Positions 34,372-42,553 of a stretch of DNA of 43,547 nucleotides are shown piece after piece (the first letter of the stretch is position 1; the number at the start of each line of letters is the position of its first letter). The DNA lies in assembly GCA_934141555.1 (NCBI GenBank), contig CAKPCK010000013.1, positions 1 to 43,547 on the forward strand, read 5' to 3'. Under the pieces are notes generated by a model, which worked only from the letters and a program-made list of their open reading frames with translations, had not been told where the DNA came from and did not search any database. Source of the stretch: an uncultured Clostridia bacterium. GTDB lineage: Bacteria; Bacillota; Clostridia; TANB77; CAG-508. The position numbers and the translations under genes are program-made.

Positions 34372-34400
34372 ATTATATCAATGAATATTTGTTTTATCAA
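34372..34400 (-). promoter_or_regulatory. Promoter of the TasA/SipW fibre operon
   Basis: Minus strand: -35 TTGATA (34395-34400), a 17-nt spacer ending TGA, and -10 TATAAT (34372-34377). The leader to the ATG at 34294 is about 70 nt, A/T-rich, with no clear structure. Confidence 0.7.
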
Positions 34401-34491
34401 TACACTTGTGATATTTTATCGAAATTTTTTTTACCAAAAAAGGGTGTATTTTCCATTTATTTTATTTTATCTATCATAGTATTAACTATAG

Positions 34492-34520
34492 AAAAAAGAC
34501 ATCACATTGATGTCTTTTTT
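34492..34520. terminator. Terminator after the HTH gene
   Basis: Perfect 13-bp arms (34492-34504 and 34508-34520) enclose a 3-nt loop. T runs follow on both strands. It separates the DUF4153/DUF2975/HTH operon from the fibre operon. Confidence 0.88.
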
Positions 34521-34521
34521 T

Positions 34522-34725
34522 CTATTTTTTTTCGTAATCCAATATATCCCCTGGCTTACACTCAAGTATTTCACAAATTTTTTCTAATGTAGAAAATCTA
34601 ATTGCCTTTGCTTTATTAGTTTTCAATATTGACAAATTAGCAGGTGTTATTCCAACTCTATCTGCAAGTTCACCTGATGATATTTTACGTTTAGCCATCA
34701 TTACATCTAAATTAACAACTATCAT
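34522..34725 (-). CDS. YozG-type HTH transcriptional regulator (Cro/CI family)
   Basis: The 67 residues are a single helix-turn-helix of the YozG type: IVVNLDVMMAKRKIS, ELADRVGITPANLSIL, IRFSTLEKICEILECKPGDIL. AGAGGAC is upstream. This small regulator is commonly encoded directly after a DUF2975 membrane protein, as here (20-nt gap). The pair probably forms a membrane-linked regulatory unit; its target and signal are unknown. Confidence 0.92.
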   Translation of the reverse strand: MIVVNLDVMMAKRKISSGELADRVGITPANLSILKTNKAKAIRFSTLEKICEILECKPGDILDYEKK

Positions 34726-34745
34726 TTTATTCAGTCCTCTCTTTA

Positions 34746-35213
34746 TTAAATTGTTAAATCATTTTCGTTTTTATATTCTGTTGCTTGTTTTATTAATTCT
34801 GATAAAATATAAAATGCAATAGAAACACCTATAAATAAAATTATCATAAATACCATTACTAATAAAACAAAAATATCATCACTTTTGGCTAAAAATATCA
34901 TATATAATAAATCAATTATTAATAATACTGTTTCAATTAAAGATGCTATACAACAATTTTTCAATCTTTTTGAATTTTCAATACAAAATGGATTTTTATT
35001 TTTTAATGAATCAAATTGCCCAATAAACTGTTTTACTATAACTAGTAAAACTATTCCGTTTGGATATATCACATAAATTGATGCATTTAAATGTACCTTA
35101 GCTATTTGAGCTATAAGAGGAAGTGCTATTAATAGCACTATTCCTCCACAAAAACAAATTTGTAAAAATACTTTTAAAAATTTTCCTATTCCATTTTCTC
35201 CTAAAATCTTCAT
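34746..35213 (-). CDS. DUF2975 membrane protein
   Basis: The 155 residues have four predicted membrane segments (about 15-35, 45-62, 88-108 and 113-135). The DUF2975 pattern is visible (QFDSLKNKNPFCIENSKRLK between segments 2 and 3). The family has no known biochemical role and is usually next to a YozG-like HTH gene, as here. It lies 19 nt after the DUF4153-type gene, so all three are one operon. Confidence 0.85.
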   Translation of the reverse strand: MKILGENGIGKFLKVFLQICFCGGIVLLIALPLIAQIAKVHLNASIYVIYPNGIVLLVIVKQFIGQFDSLKNKNPFCIENSKRLKNCCIASLIETVLLIIDLLYMIFLAKSDDIFVLLVMVFMIILFIGVSIAFYILSELIKQATEYKNENDLTI

Positions 35214-35232
35214 TTTCTTACTCTCCTAAATT

Positions 35233-36714
35233 TTATTTTCTATTATTTAATATTGACTTAGCTCTCATTTTAGGCAAATTAAATTCAGCTACAGTATATG
35301 TTTCATTAAGATTCTTCTTTAAATTAGTTAAATATTCATCTAACATTTTCTTTTGTCTTTCTATTTTTTCTTTAATTAATTGTTTATCTATATTAGATTG
35401 AGAATAAAGTTTTTCTGAATACTTAAATTCTGTACTATTTAATTCTAATAGTTGGTCAACTATATCCGAATTATTCATTTCTATTAAATAATTCAAATCA
35501 ATATTTCCAGTTTCTTTATATCTATCAATATTATTTTTCACTATAAATTTATCCACATTTATAAAGTTTACAATACAATACATTGTTATAATAATAACAA
35601 AATATGTTTTTATTAAATTTATCTTGTTTTCTAAGATATAAATTACTGTTGGAATTAATAATATTATTTCTGTAATTAATGTCAAATCAACTAATACACG
35701 TAATCTTGTATATCCATAATTTTGTTGATATAATGTCATTCTTGCAAATGCAGAAATAATTATTACTAATGTAAATATTACCATTACTATACACATTGTT
35801 TTTTTATATTTTTCTTGTTTTTCATTTTCTCTAAGATTCTTATTATTTGCTTTTAATATCATTACAATATTAATTAATGATACTATCATTAATTGAAAAA
35901 ATCCTTTTCTTGCAAATTCTGAATATTTTATGTTTTGTTCTGTAAACAATACTTTTATTTGTGTAAAACAAAATACTAAATATACTAGATTTAACACAGT
36001 TATCATCATTCTTATTGTATAACTTTCTTTTTTCTCTGCCTTTTCATCTTTTTCAAATTCTTTTAATCCATTTTCTTTATCTAACATGTTCATAAAAAAT
36101 CCTGCAAAATAGAAAAATGCAATTATAATAATTATTATTCTACCTGTCAATTCTGATACATTAAATATGTTTATATCTTTAAATATAGTTGAAAATATTT
36201 TTGCAAATTCATTATCAGCTGAACATAATAATCCTATTACAATTAATGCTATAATTCCTGTAAAACATACTGCTTTAAAAATATTATTTTTTTCTTTTTT
36301 CTCTCCTATTTGTTCATCTTTTTCTTTAGGGTTAAACTCTTTTAATACTGTTTTAATAACATCTCCAATATAATTAAGTGGTTCAAATATCATTAAAATA
36401 ATTTTATAAATTATAGCTTTTATTTGAAAATCAGATATTGCCCATATTATCATTATTAAATATAATATTGGTATTACTACTATATTTATTAAATAAAATG
36501 TTAGATTATCAAATATAAAATATGTACTTGATAATACTATAATCGGAATTGATATTAATAATGCTTTTTTGTTTTTTATATTTCCTTTTAATAATTTTGT
36601 TGTTATCCATATTATTGGTATTGTAAACAATAATACAGATATGCCTAAATCTTGTTTCCAAAATAGTAATGATTGCCATAAGCTTAGAAATAATGCTCCT
36701 ATTAATATTTTCAT
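35233..36714 (-). CDS. DUF4153/DUF4173 multi-pass membrane protein
   Basis: The 493 residues include about 12 predicted membrane segments and a soluble, Asn/Glu-rich C-terminal domain (about 385-493). SADNEFAKIFS in the middle and the RLRVLVDLTLI region match the DUF4173/DUF4153 family of unknown function. I place the start at the ATG at 36714 (GGAGG 10 nt upstream). An earlier TTG at 36810 would put the first 32 residues across the promoter. First gene of the DUF4153-DUF2975-HTH operon. Confidence 0.82.
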   Translation of the reverse strand: MKILIGALFLSLWQSLLFWKQDLGISVLLFTIPIIWITTKLLKGNIKNKKALLISIPIIVLSSTYFIFDNLTFYLINIVVIPILYLIMIIWAISDFQIKAIIYKIILMIFEPLNYIGDVIKTVLKEFNPKEKDEQIGEKKEKNNIFKAVCFTGIIALIVIGLLCSADNEFAKIFSTIFKDINIFNVSELTGRIIIIIIAFFYFAGFFMNMLDKENGLKEFEKDEKAEKKESYTIRMMITVLNLVYLVFCFTQIKVLFTEQNIKYSEFARKGFFQLMIVSLINIVMILKANNKNLRENEKQEKYKKTMCIVMVIFTLVIIISAFARMTLYQQNYGYTRLRVLVDLTLITEIILLIPTVIYILENKINLIKTYFVIIITMYCIVNFINVDKFIVKNNIDRYKETGNIDLNYLIEMNNSDIVDQLLELNSTEFKYSEKLYSQSNIDKQLIKEKIERQKKMLDEYLTNLKKNLNETYTVAEFNLPKMRAKSILNNRK

Positions 36715-36760
36715 TTTTTCTTTTCCTCCAAATACACTTATTTTTTCTTCTGATATGAGC

Positions 36761-36789
36761 ATTATATTACTACTATTATTTTTTGTCAA
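36761..36789 (-). promoter_or_regulatory. Consensus sigma-A promoter of the DUF4153-DUF2975-HTH operon
   Basis: Minus strand: -35 TTGACA (36784-36789), exactly 17 nt, and -10 TATAAT (36761-36766), about 45 nt upstream of the ATG at 36714. Perfect match at both boxes. Confidence 0.85.
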
Positions 36790-36826
36790 TACTTTTTTAT
36801 CGTTTTTCAATATTTAATATATAAGT

Positions 36827-36854
36827 AAAAGACATCTCTTTTAAGATGCCTTTT
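36827..36854 (-). terminator. Terminator of the SLH/CAP protein gene
   Basis: The 11-bp arms (36827-36837 and 36844-36854) have one wobble pair and a 6-nt loop, about 10 nt past the stop, with A/T runs either side. Confidence 0.75.
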
Positions 36855-36865
36855 TCCAAAATTAT

Positions 36866-39700
36866 CTATTTTATACTTTGTCTATATTTATAAATCATTG
36901 AAACAGCTTCTGCTCTTGTTGCTGTTCCTAAAGGATTAAGTTTTCCATTAGAACCTTTTATTACAGAATTTCCAACAGCCCAATCCATTGCAGAAAGAGC
37001 CCATGCAGATATTTTAGATTTATCAGAAAATTTAGAATAATCTGCTTTTGTATCTTTATATTTCTTTTTATATATACAATAATTTTTTAACATTGCTGCT
37101 AATTCTTCTCTTGTTATATTATTATCTGGCAAAAATTTTCCTTTATTAACTCCAAAAGAATATCCATTTACAATTTTATTTGTAGATGCCCATATAACTG
37201 CCTTATAATAATACATTGTAGAATCTTGTACATCTGGGAATTTACAATTTCCAGATACTTTAGGGCTTCCTTCCATTTTGTATAACATTGTAACAAGCAT
37301 TCCTCTTGTAATTTTCATATCTGGTGAAAATGTTGTATCTGTTGTTCCTGAAACAATTTTATTTTGATATGCATATTTTACTGCACTATAATGCCAATCG
37401 TTTTGATTAACATCTGAAAATGGTAATGCTGTATTTACATTAAAAAATCTAACAGAATATTTATATGTTAATTTATTAAGATTTTCGTCTTTTAATCCAT
37501 TTACTTCTACTGAAATTTCTGATTCTGGCATTGTTTTATTTGCTCCACCTAATATTTTTTGTAAATCTGATGGCATAGCAAAACTTAAAGCATTACTTCC
37601 ACTTTCAAATGTCAAACCTACTGCTGAATATTTTTTTCCTTTATAAGTAAATGTTACAGTTACTGTTCCTGACACATTTCCTACAAAATATATTGACCAA
37701 TATTGACCTACTTTCATTTCATTTTTTGGAAAATATCCTGCTGATGGATATGCATAATATTTTTCTTTTGAAATATCTTTATTTGAATCATAATATACTG
37801 ATGCAGTTGTATATACATCACATTGCCCAAAACTTATTGATGTTGCCTTAGGATCTAACATACTTTGTCTATGACCTGTTTTGCTTCCAATTGTTACATT
37901 ATTTAAATCATTAACAAATCCTTCTATTGCCTTATATGGTATACTCTCTCCATAAGAAACATTTCCTGAATAAATATCTCCTTGTGTATATCCTGCATTA
38001 CAACCAGCATATGCTTCTTTGTAGAACTCATTACTCATATCTGATGGTTGACTTGGATAATGACTAATTTCGTTATTAGCTTTACTTATTACTGCACCTT
38101 TTTGATTTCTTTCCATTTTTGATGTATTTACTGTTATCTCATTAACTCCAACCAACCATCTATAATAATTTAATCTATTTAATGTATCTGTTATAACACC
38201 ACTTTTCAAGCTTCCTGCTGAATATGGATTTTTCCAACTTGGATTTTTGACATATATTGAATTAGTATAATTAAATGTTGGAGAAGTTTTTTGATATTTA
38301 TTTTTTATATCATCCATAGAATGTTTTGTAGAACTATGATTTGAAATTGTAATATCTTTCAATTTTGTTATATTAGAACTTGTTAATTGTATTTGTTTCA
38401 TTTCATAATTCCAGCTTGTTTTTGTCAACATAAATATACTTTGTTCATAGTAATTTATACTTTTTATATCTTCATAATCTTCCATATCTGTTTTTATATA
38501 TTCTGTATATGATAATGTTTTTTTATTAACTTTGTAAATATTTCTATTTGCCCCAACTATATATACATAATCTCCATTTTGACAAACATTTGGATATACT
38601 GGTGAATAATAATTATAATCTACTAAACCAGAATTCAAATTTAGTACAAATTCTCTATCAACACCCATTTCCGTATCTGTAACATTATAATTAAATTTTG
38701 CTATTCTTCCATATTGGTCTACTGCATAATCATTGTCTAAAAAATACCATATTGGATTATATGAATAAATATTTGGATATGTTCGTCCATATACTGTATA
38801 TGATTTTTTATATGTAAATACTCCATTATCTAGTTTTTGCATTCCTTCATATACACTTTGAGCATATGCATATTCATTAACCCTATACATTGATTCAAAA
38901 AACATTATTTTATTATTTGGACTTATTCCTTTTATATAAATAAAATTTTTGTCTTCTGAATCTTCAAATGGCTTATGTTCATAAAGTAATTTACCATTTT
39001 TGTCAAAAATTCTAACCCCTCTTTTTTTATACACTAAATATACTCTTTTTTCTCCATCAACTGCAAAACTTGGAAAATATCCACAATCTTGTGGTGATTC
39101 AAATGATTGTTTCATTACTACTTTTTCTGTTTTTACATCAATTCCAACTACATATGATGTTGAGTATTCTGTTCCCCATGCATTATTCATATCATAATTT
39201 GTAATATATAAAACATATATTATGTTATCTCTTACATGATATGTTATATAATGTGCATTATCATTTGTTGCATCATATATAGTTTTATCTGTATTATTCA
39301 TAACATCATGTTTTGTTATTTTAAAATAACATGTTGTTTTGTTTGTTGTAGTATTTTGACTTGTTTGTTCTTCCAAATAATAGTCATATCCGGGATTTGT
39401 AATTCCTTTTATATATGTACCATATTGATTTTTATATGAAACATCATTTGTTGCTAATACTGCCTTTTGTATATTTTCACTTTCTAATTTATTTTTTTCT
39501 TCGACTTCTTGTGCATTTTTTTCAGCTTGCTCTTTTATTTTTTCTTGCTCTTTCTCATCTTTTAAAAGCTCTTCTAAATCATATGTTTTTTCTTCTTGTC
39601 CAACATTTATGTTTGTTATAACTTCTGTAGCATTAACTTTTATTGTACTTATTAATATAATAGCTACTACTAATAATAGATTTACAATTATTTTTTTCAA
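36866..39700 (-). CDS. Secreted S-layer-type protein with CAP domain and three SLH domains
   Basis: About 944 residues from a TTG at 39700 with AGGGGGAA upstream (an ATG at 39721 overlaps that RBS and has none of its own). A signal peptide ends near VNATE. A Glu/Lys-rich coiled segment (about 35-60) follows, then a long region with propeller-like strands (about 70-460). A CAP/SCP-like domain lies at about 490-650 (LNRLNYYRWLVG, EISHYPSQ, GHRQSMLDP). Three SLH domains lie near the C-terminus: FSDVNQNDWHYSAVKYA, FPDVQDSTMYYYKAVIWA, and FSDKSKISAWALSAMDWA with TRAEAVSMIYKY. SLH domains bind pyruvylated wall polymers, so this is a non-covalently anchored surface protein. CAP function here is unknown. 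Confidence 0.93.
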   Translation of the reverse strand: MKKIIVNLLLVVAIILISTIKVNATEVITNINVGQEEKTYDLEELLKDEKEQEKIKEQAEKNAQEVEEKNKLESENIQKAVLATNDVSYKNQYGTYIKGITNPGYDYYLEEQTSQNTTTNKTTCYFKITKHDVMNNTDKTIYDATNDNAHYITYHVRDNIIYVLYITNYDMNNAWGTEYSTSYVVGIDVKTEKVVMKQSFESPQDCGYFPSFAVDGEKRVYLVYKKRGVRIFDKNGKLLYEHKPFEDSEDKNFIYIKGISPNNKIMFFESMYRVNEYAYAQSVYEGMQKLDNGVFTYKKSYTVYGRTYPNIYSYNPIWYFLDNDYAVDQYGRIAKFNYNVTDTEMGVDREFVLNLNSGLVDYNYYSPVYPNVCQNGDYVYIVGANRNIYKVNKKTLSYTEYIKTDMEDYEDIKSINYYEQSIFMLTKTSWNYEMKQIQLTSSNITKLKDITISNHSSTKHSMDDIKNKYQKTSPTFNYTNSIYVKNPSWKNPYSAGSLKSGVITDTLNRLNYYRWLVGVNEITVNTSKMERNQKGAVISKANNEISHYPSQPSDMSNEFYKEAYAGCNAGYTQGDIYSGNVSYGESIPYKAIEGFVNDLNNVTIGSKTGHRQSMLDPKATSISFGQCDVYTTASVYYDSNKDISKEKYYAYPSAGYFPKNEMKVGQYWSIYFVGNVSGTVTVTFTYKGKKYSAVGLTFESGSNALSFAMPSDLQKILGGANKTMPESEISVEVNGLKDENLNKLTYKYSVRFFNVNTALPFSDVNQNDWHYSAVKYAYQNKIVSGTTDTTFSPDMKITRGMLVTMLYKMEGSPKVSGNCKFPDVQDSTMYYYKAVIWASTNKIVNGYSFGVNKGKFLPDNNITREELAAMLKNYCIYKKKYKDTKADYSKFSDKSKISAWALSAMDWAVGNSVIKGSNGKLNPLGTATRAEAVSMIYKYRQSIK

Positions 39701-39786
39701 TTTTATTCCCCCTTTTTCCATTTATATTAAATCATAAAATTTAAAATAATTCAATATATATACATCAAAATCGTCAACATTATGTA

Positions 39787-39814
39787 ACCACATATTTAAA
39801 AGTAGCATACTATA
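39787..39814 (+). promoter_or_regulatory. Possible sigma-K promoter of the small Cys-rich protein gene
   Basis: AC (39787-39788), exactly 17 nt, and CATACTATA (39806-39814) match the late mother-cell sigma-K pattern AC-N17-CATAnnnTA. The ATG follows 23 nt later. The pattern is short, so support is moderate. Confidence 0.4.
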
Positions 39815-39837
39815 TATTAGGACTGGAGGTGCTAATT

Positions 39838-40101
39838 ATGGAACCAGAAGTAGATATTTTTTGTAAAAAAGAGCCTAAGAAGAAAGATTGTTCATGTTTA
39901 TGGATAATCACTGGAATAGTAACTTTAGCTTTATTTTTCTTTGTTGGTGTTTTAGTTGAAAGTTTACTTAGTGTTGTTGAAACATTAGGATTAGGAGCTG
40001 TAATTGTTTTATTAATAACATTAGGTATATTGTTTATAATTTCTTTAATATCATTATTCTGCTGTAAGAAAACAAATAAAAAGAAAAATTGTTGCTTCTA
40101 G
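39838..40101 (+). CDS. Small two-segment membrane protein with Cys-rich ends
   Basis: The 87 residues start at an ATG with GGAGG upstream. Cys residues cluster at both ends (FCKKEPKKKDCSCLW near the N-terminus, FCCKKTNKKKNCCF at the C-terminus), each with Lys. Two hydrophobic segments lie between (about 22-42 and 48-72). Both termini are basic and so probably cytoplasmic. I do not recognise the family. The possible sigma-K promoter suggests late sporulation expression, and Cys/Lys-rich small proteins are common in spore coats. A hairpin follows the stop. Confidence 0.75.
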   Translation: MEPEVDIFCKKEPKKKDCSCLWIITGIVTLALFFFVGVLVESLLSVVETLGLGAVIVLLITLGILFIISLISLFCCKKTNKKKNCCF

Positions 40102-40113
40102 CAACTTATTTAA

Positions 40114-40137
40114 TAGGAGATGATCTTTCATCTCCTA
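40114..40137 (+). terminator. Hairpin after the Cys-rich gene
   Basis: Perfect 10-bp arms TAGGAGATGA and TCATCTCCTA enclose a TCTT loop. The following T run is short (AAAATTTAG), so termination may be partial. Confidence 0.6.
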
Positions 40138-40157
40138 AAATTTAGTCTATTTATTAC

Positions 40158-40186
40158 TTGTAAAATATATTTAATTGTAGTATAAT
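40158..40186 (+). promoter_or_regulatory. Promoter of tsaB-rimI
   Basis: -35 TTGTAA (40158-40163), a 17-nt spacer, and -10 TATAAT (40181-40186), about 30 nt before the tsaB start. Confidence 0.65.
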
Positions 40187-40216
40187 AAGCATATTCACAA
40201 GAAAGAAGGAAGAAAA

Positions 40217-40888
40217 TTGAAAATATTAAGTATAGATACAGCAAGTAATTTATGTACAGTAGCTGTTTTAGAAAATGAAAAATGTATAAAAGAAATTGTT
40301 GTTGATGATGCTAGAAATCATTCAGAAAAAATAATGCCTATAATTGAACAAACTCTATCTGAAAGTAACTTAACTTTACAAAATATGAATTTAATTGTTT
40401 GTGATAAAGGTCCTGGCTCTTTTACAGGAATACGAATTGGCGTCGGAACAGTACTTGCCTTCAAAGATAGTTTAGATATTCCATGTGTTGGCATTTCTTC
40501 TTTGGAATCTTTAGCTTACAATGTTGATAGTGATGGAATTATTTGTTCACTTATAGATGCCAAAAATAATAATGTTTATTTTGGAGTCTTTGAAAAGAAA
40601 AATAATATTGTAACACAACTTGAAGAACTTAGTTTTAAAACTATAGAAGAAATCATTCCAATTTTACAAAAATATGATAAAATCATTTTTGTCGGAGATG
40701 GTTCAATTATGCATAAAGAATATCTACTTTCTAATCTTAATACTTGCACTTTTTCAGATAAAAATGATTTAAGCAGTTTTTCTCTTGGATTAGCTGGATT
40801 AAATACTTATAATAAAAATATAGATTCTGATTTAATGCCATTATATTTGAGAAAGTCTCAAGCTGAAAGAGCTTTAGAAAACAAATAA
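40217..40888 (+). CDS. tsaB: tRNA threonylcarbamoyladenosine biosynthesis protein TsaB
   Basis: The 223 residues have the ASKHA-type N-terminal motif (ILSIDTASNLCTVAVLE), the conserved HSEKIMPII and the GPGSFTGIRIG loop. The C-terminal part is the degenerate TsaB lobe (MPLYLRKSQAERA). TsaB, with TsaD and TsaE, transfers the threonylcarbamoyl group to A37 of ANN-decoding tRNAs. The start is a TTG with AAGAAGGAAG upstream. rimI follows after 15 nt; tsaB-rimI(-tsaD) is a common order, but tsaD and tsaE are not in the window. Confidence 0.95.
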   Translation: MKILSIDTASNLCTVAVLENEKCIKEIVVDDARNHSEKIMPIIEQTLSESNLTLQNMNLIVCDKGPGSFTGIRIGVGTVLAFKDSLDIPCVGISSLESLAYNVDSDGIICSLIDAKNNNVYFGVFEKKNNIVTQLEELSFKTIEEIIPILQKYDKIIFVGDGSIMHKEYLLSNLNTCTFSDKNDLSSFSLGLAGLNTYNKNIDSDLMPLYLRKSQAERALENK

Positions 40889-40903
40889 AAAGGAGTGAGT
40901 TTT

Positions 40904-41338
40904 ATGGAAATAACTGAAATGACTTTAGATGATTTAGAACAAATGAAAAATACATTATATTCTGATTTTGATAATTTTTGGAGTTATAATGTATTAAAAC
41001 AAGAACTTGAAAATGATAAAACAAAATATATTATTGCTAAAGAGAAAAATGAAGTTGTTGGTTTTGCTGGAATTTCAGTTATTTTTGATGAAGCCACTTT
41101 AAATAATATAGTTGTAAAAAAATCATATCGTGGAAAAGGCATTGGTGGTGAAATGTTAGAAACTTTAATTGATTTATGTTCTGATATGAATTTAAAAACA
41201 TTTACTCTTGAAGTAAATGTTGAAAATACACCTGCTATTAAATTATATGAAAAGTTCGGGTTTAAAAATTTAGGAATTAGAAAAAAATATTATAATAATA
41301 CTACAGATGCTTATATTATGACAAAATATGATATTTAA
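40904..41338 (+). CDS. rimI: Ribosomal protein S18-alanine N-acetyltransferase (RimI-type GNAT)
   Basis: The 144 residues form a GNAT fold with the acetyl-CoA loop KKSYRGKGIGGEML (the R/Q-x-x-G-x-G/A site) and a C-terminal LEVNVENTPAIKLYEKFGF, typical of RimI. RimI acetylates the N-terminal Ala of S18. The ATG at 40904 has AAAGGAG 10 nt upstream; a GTG at 40895 is too near that RBS. Directly after tsaB, with which it is often paired. Substrate specificity is inferred. Confidence 0.88.
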   Translation: MEITEMTLDDLEQMKNTLYSDFDNFWSYNVLKQELENDKTKYIIAKEKNEVVGFAGISVIFDEATLNNIVVKKSYRGKGIGGEMLETLIDLCSDMNLKTFTLEVNVENTPAIKLYEKFGFKNLGIRKKYYNNTTDAYIMTKYDI

Positions 41339-41375
41339 AAAGCACAGTCTTAAATATTAGAGGCTGTGCCTTTTT
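41337..41375. terminator. Bidirectional terminator between rimI and the YlmH-type gene
   Basis: AAAAAGCACAG pairs with CTGTGCCTTTTT (one bulged base). It lies between the convergent genes ending at 41338 (plus) and 41377 (minus), with A and T runs on both sides. Confidence 0.8.
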
Positions 41376-41376
41376 A

Positions 41377-42177
41377 TTATACAAATTTTTCTACTTTTAA
41401 TATTGTTCTACCACTTCTAGTTTGCCCAATAATCTCTTTTATAAAGAATCGTCCTTTTCCCCTTATTGTAATCATATCCCCTTCTTTTATTTGTTTAGTT
41501 TTCTTTGTTTCTACTTGAAAATTAACAAAAACTCTTTCTGTATTCATTATTTCAATTATTTTGTTTCTTGAACATCTTGCAAGTTCTGATGCAACATTAT
41601 CAAGTCTTAAAGATGCTACTATTATTTCAATTTCTTCCTTTTTTACTTCAACATTTCTTAAATTTTGTATATCTTCTACTGTAATTGTTGATTTTGAAAA
41701 TCTCGTCAATTCACTTAAATTTTGTTCTAAAAATTTAGTAATTTCCTTATCAATTATAATATCTGCACCATTATTTTCTACAATTATATCTCCAACTTTT
41801 TCTCTCTTTACTCCAAGTTTCATAACTGCTCCTAAATAATCTCTATGAGTGTATTTTCCTATTAAGTCATCTGGTAATATAATTCTAATGATTTGAACAA
41901 TACTAGGTAAATTTTTTTCTACAACTTGTTCATTAAATTTTTCAGGATAAAATATATACATTTTTCTTTCAGCTTCATCAAATCCACCATATTTTATATA
42001 ATTTTCCACTTTTTGTTTGTTTAAAAATTTTTGCACCAATTCATTTTGAGCTAAATCTAAAAAATCAGTATGTTCAATTTTATTTCTATTATTTACACTT
42101 TCTACTTTATCTAAAACCTCGGCTAATAACATTTTTTCATCTTTATTTTTATAATCATTTAATATTTCTCTGTTCAT
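41377..42177 (-). CDS. ylmH: YlmH-type RNA-binding protein with C-terminal S4 domain
   Basis: The 266 residues resemble YlmH: an N-terminal alpha-beta region (DFLDLAQNELVQKFLN, GGFDEAERKMY), a middle domain (HRDYLGAVMKLGVKREKVGDI), and a C-terminal S4-like RNA-binding domain (LDNVASELARCSRNK through GDMITIRGKGRF and TRSGRTILKVEK). YlmH is found beside division genes in Bacillus and has been linked to rescue of stalled ribosomes. Here it sits downstream of trxA instead of in a division cluster. The RBS is AGAGGGA. Family assignment is good. Confidence 0.88.
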   Translation of the reverse strand: MNREILNDYKNKDEKMLLAEVLDKVESVNNRNKIEHTDFLDLAQNELVQKFLNKQKVENYIKYGGFDEAERKMYIFYPEKFNEQVVEKNLPSIVQIIRIILPDDLIGKYTHRDYLGAVMKLGVKREKVGDIIVENNGADIIIDKEITKFLEQNLSELTRFSKSTITVEDIQNLRNVEVKKEEIEIIVASLRLDNVASELARCSRNKIIEIMNTERVFVNFQVETKKTKQIKEGDMITIRGKGRFFIKEIIGQTRSGRTILKVEKFV

Positions 42178-42195
42178 TTTTCCCTCTTAATTCTA

Positions 42196-42498
42196 TTAAA
42201 ATTCTGCAATTATTTCACTTTTATCTGTTACTCCAATAAATGTTTTACTTGCATTTCCATTCTTGAATATTATCATTGTTGGAATACTCATAACATTATA
42301 CTTCATTGCTAATTCTGTATTTTGATCTACATCTATTTTTATAAATTTTACTTCTTCATGTTCTTTTGCTATTTCATCTATTATTCCTGACATCATTTTA
42401 CATGGCATACACCAAGTTGCATAAAAATCTGCAAATACTATTGCATTACTTTTTATTTCATTTTCAAATTCTTCTGAATTTTTTATTTCTTCTATCAT
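42196..42498 (-). CDS. trxA: Thioredoxin with WCMPC active site
   Basis: The 100 residues form a thioredoxin fold: DFYATWCMPCK with active-site Cys30 and Cys33, KIDVDQNTELAMKYNV, and the cis-Pro loop SIPTMIIF. The usual WCGPC has Met in place of Gly, which would alter redox potential or partner choice. It lies between the YlmH-type gene and a thioredoxin-reductase-like gene that may reduce it. RBS AGGAGGA. Confidence 0.93.
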   Translation of the reverse strand: MIEEIKNSEEFENEIKSNAIVFADFYATWCMPCKMMSGIIDEIAKEHEEVKFIKIDVDQNTELAMKYNVMSIPTMIIFKNGNASKTFIGVTDKSEIIAEF

Positions 42499-42553
42499 TT
42501 TTTGTTCCTCCTATAAATTATTTTTATACATTTCTTTTAAATTATAACATATT

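Noticed and set aside
36715..36810. Extended N-terminus of the DUF4153-type protein from a TTG
   Set aside because: This stretch contains a perfect promoter and no RBS before the TTG; the ATG at 36714 has GGAGG.
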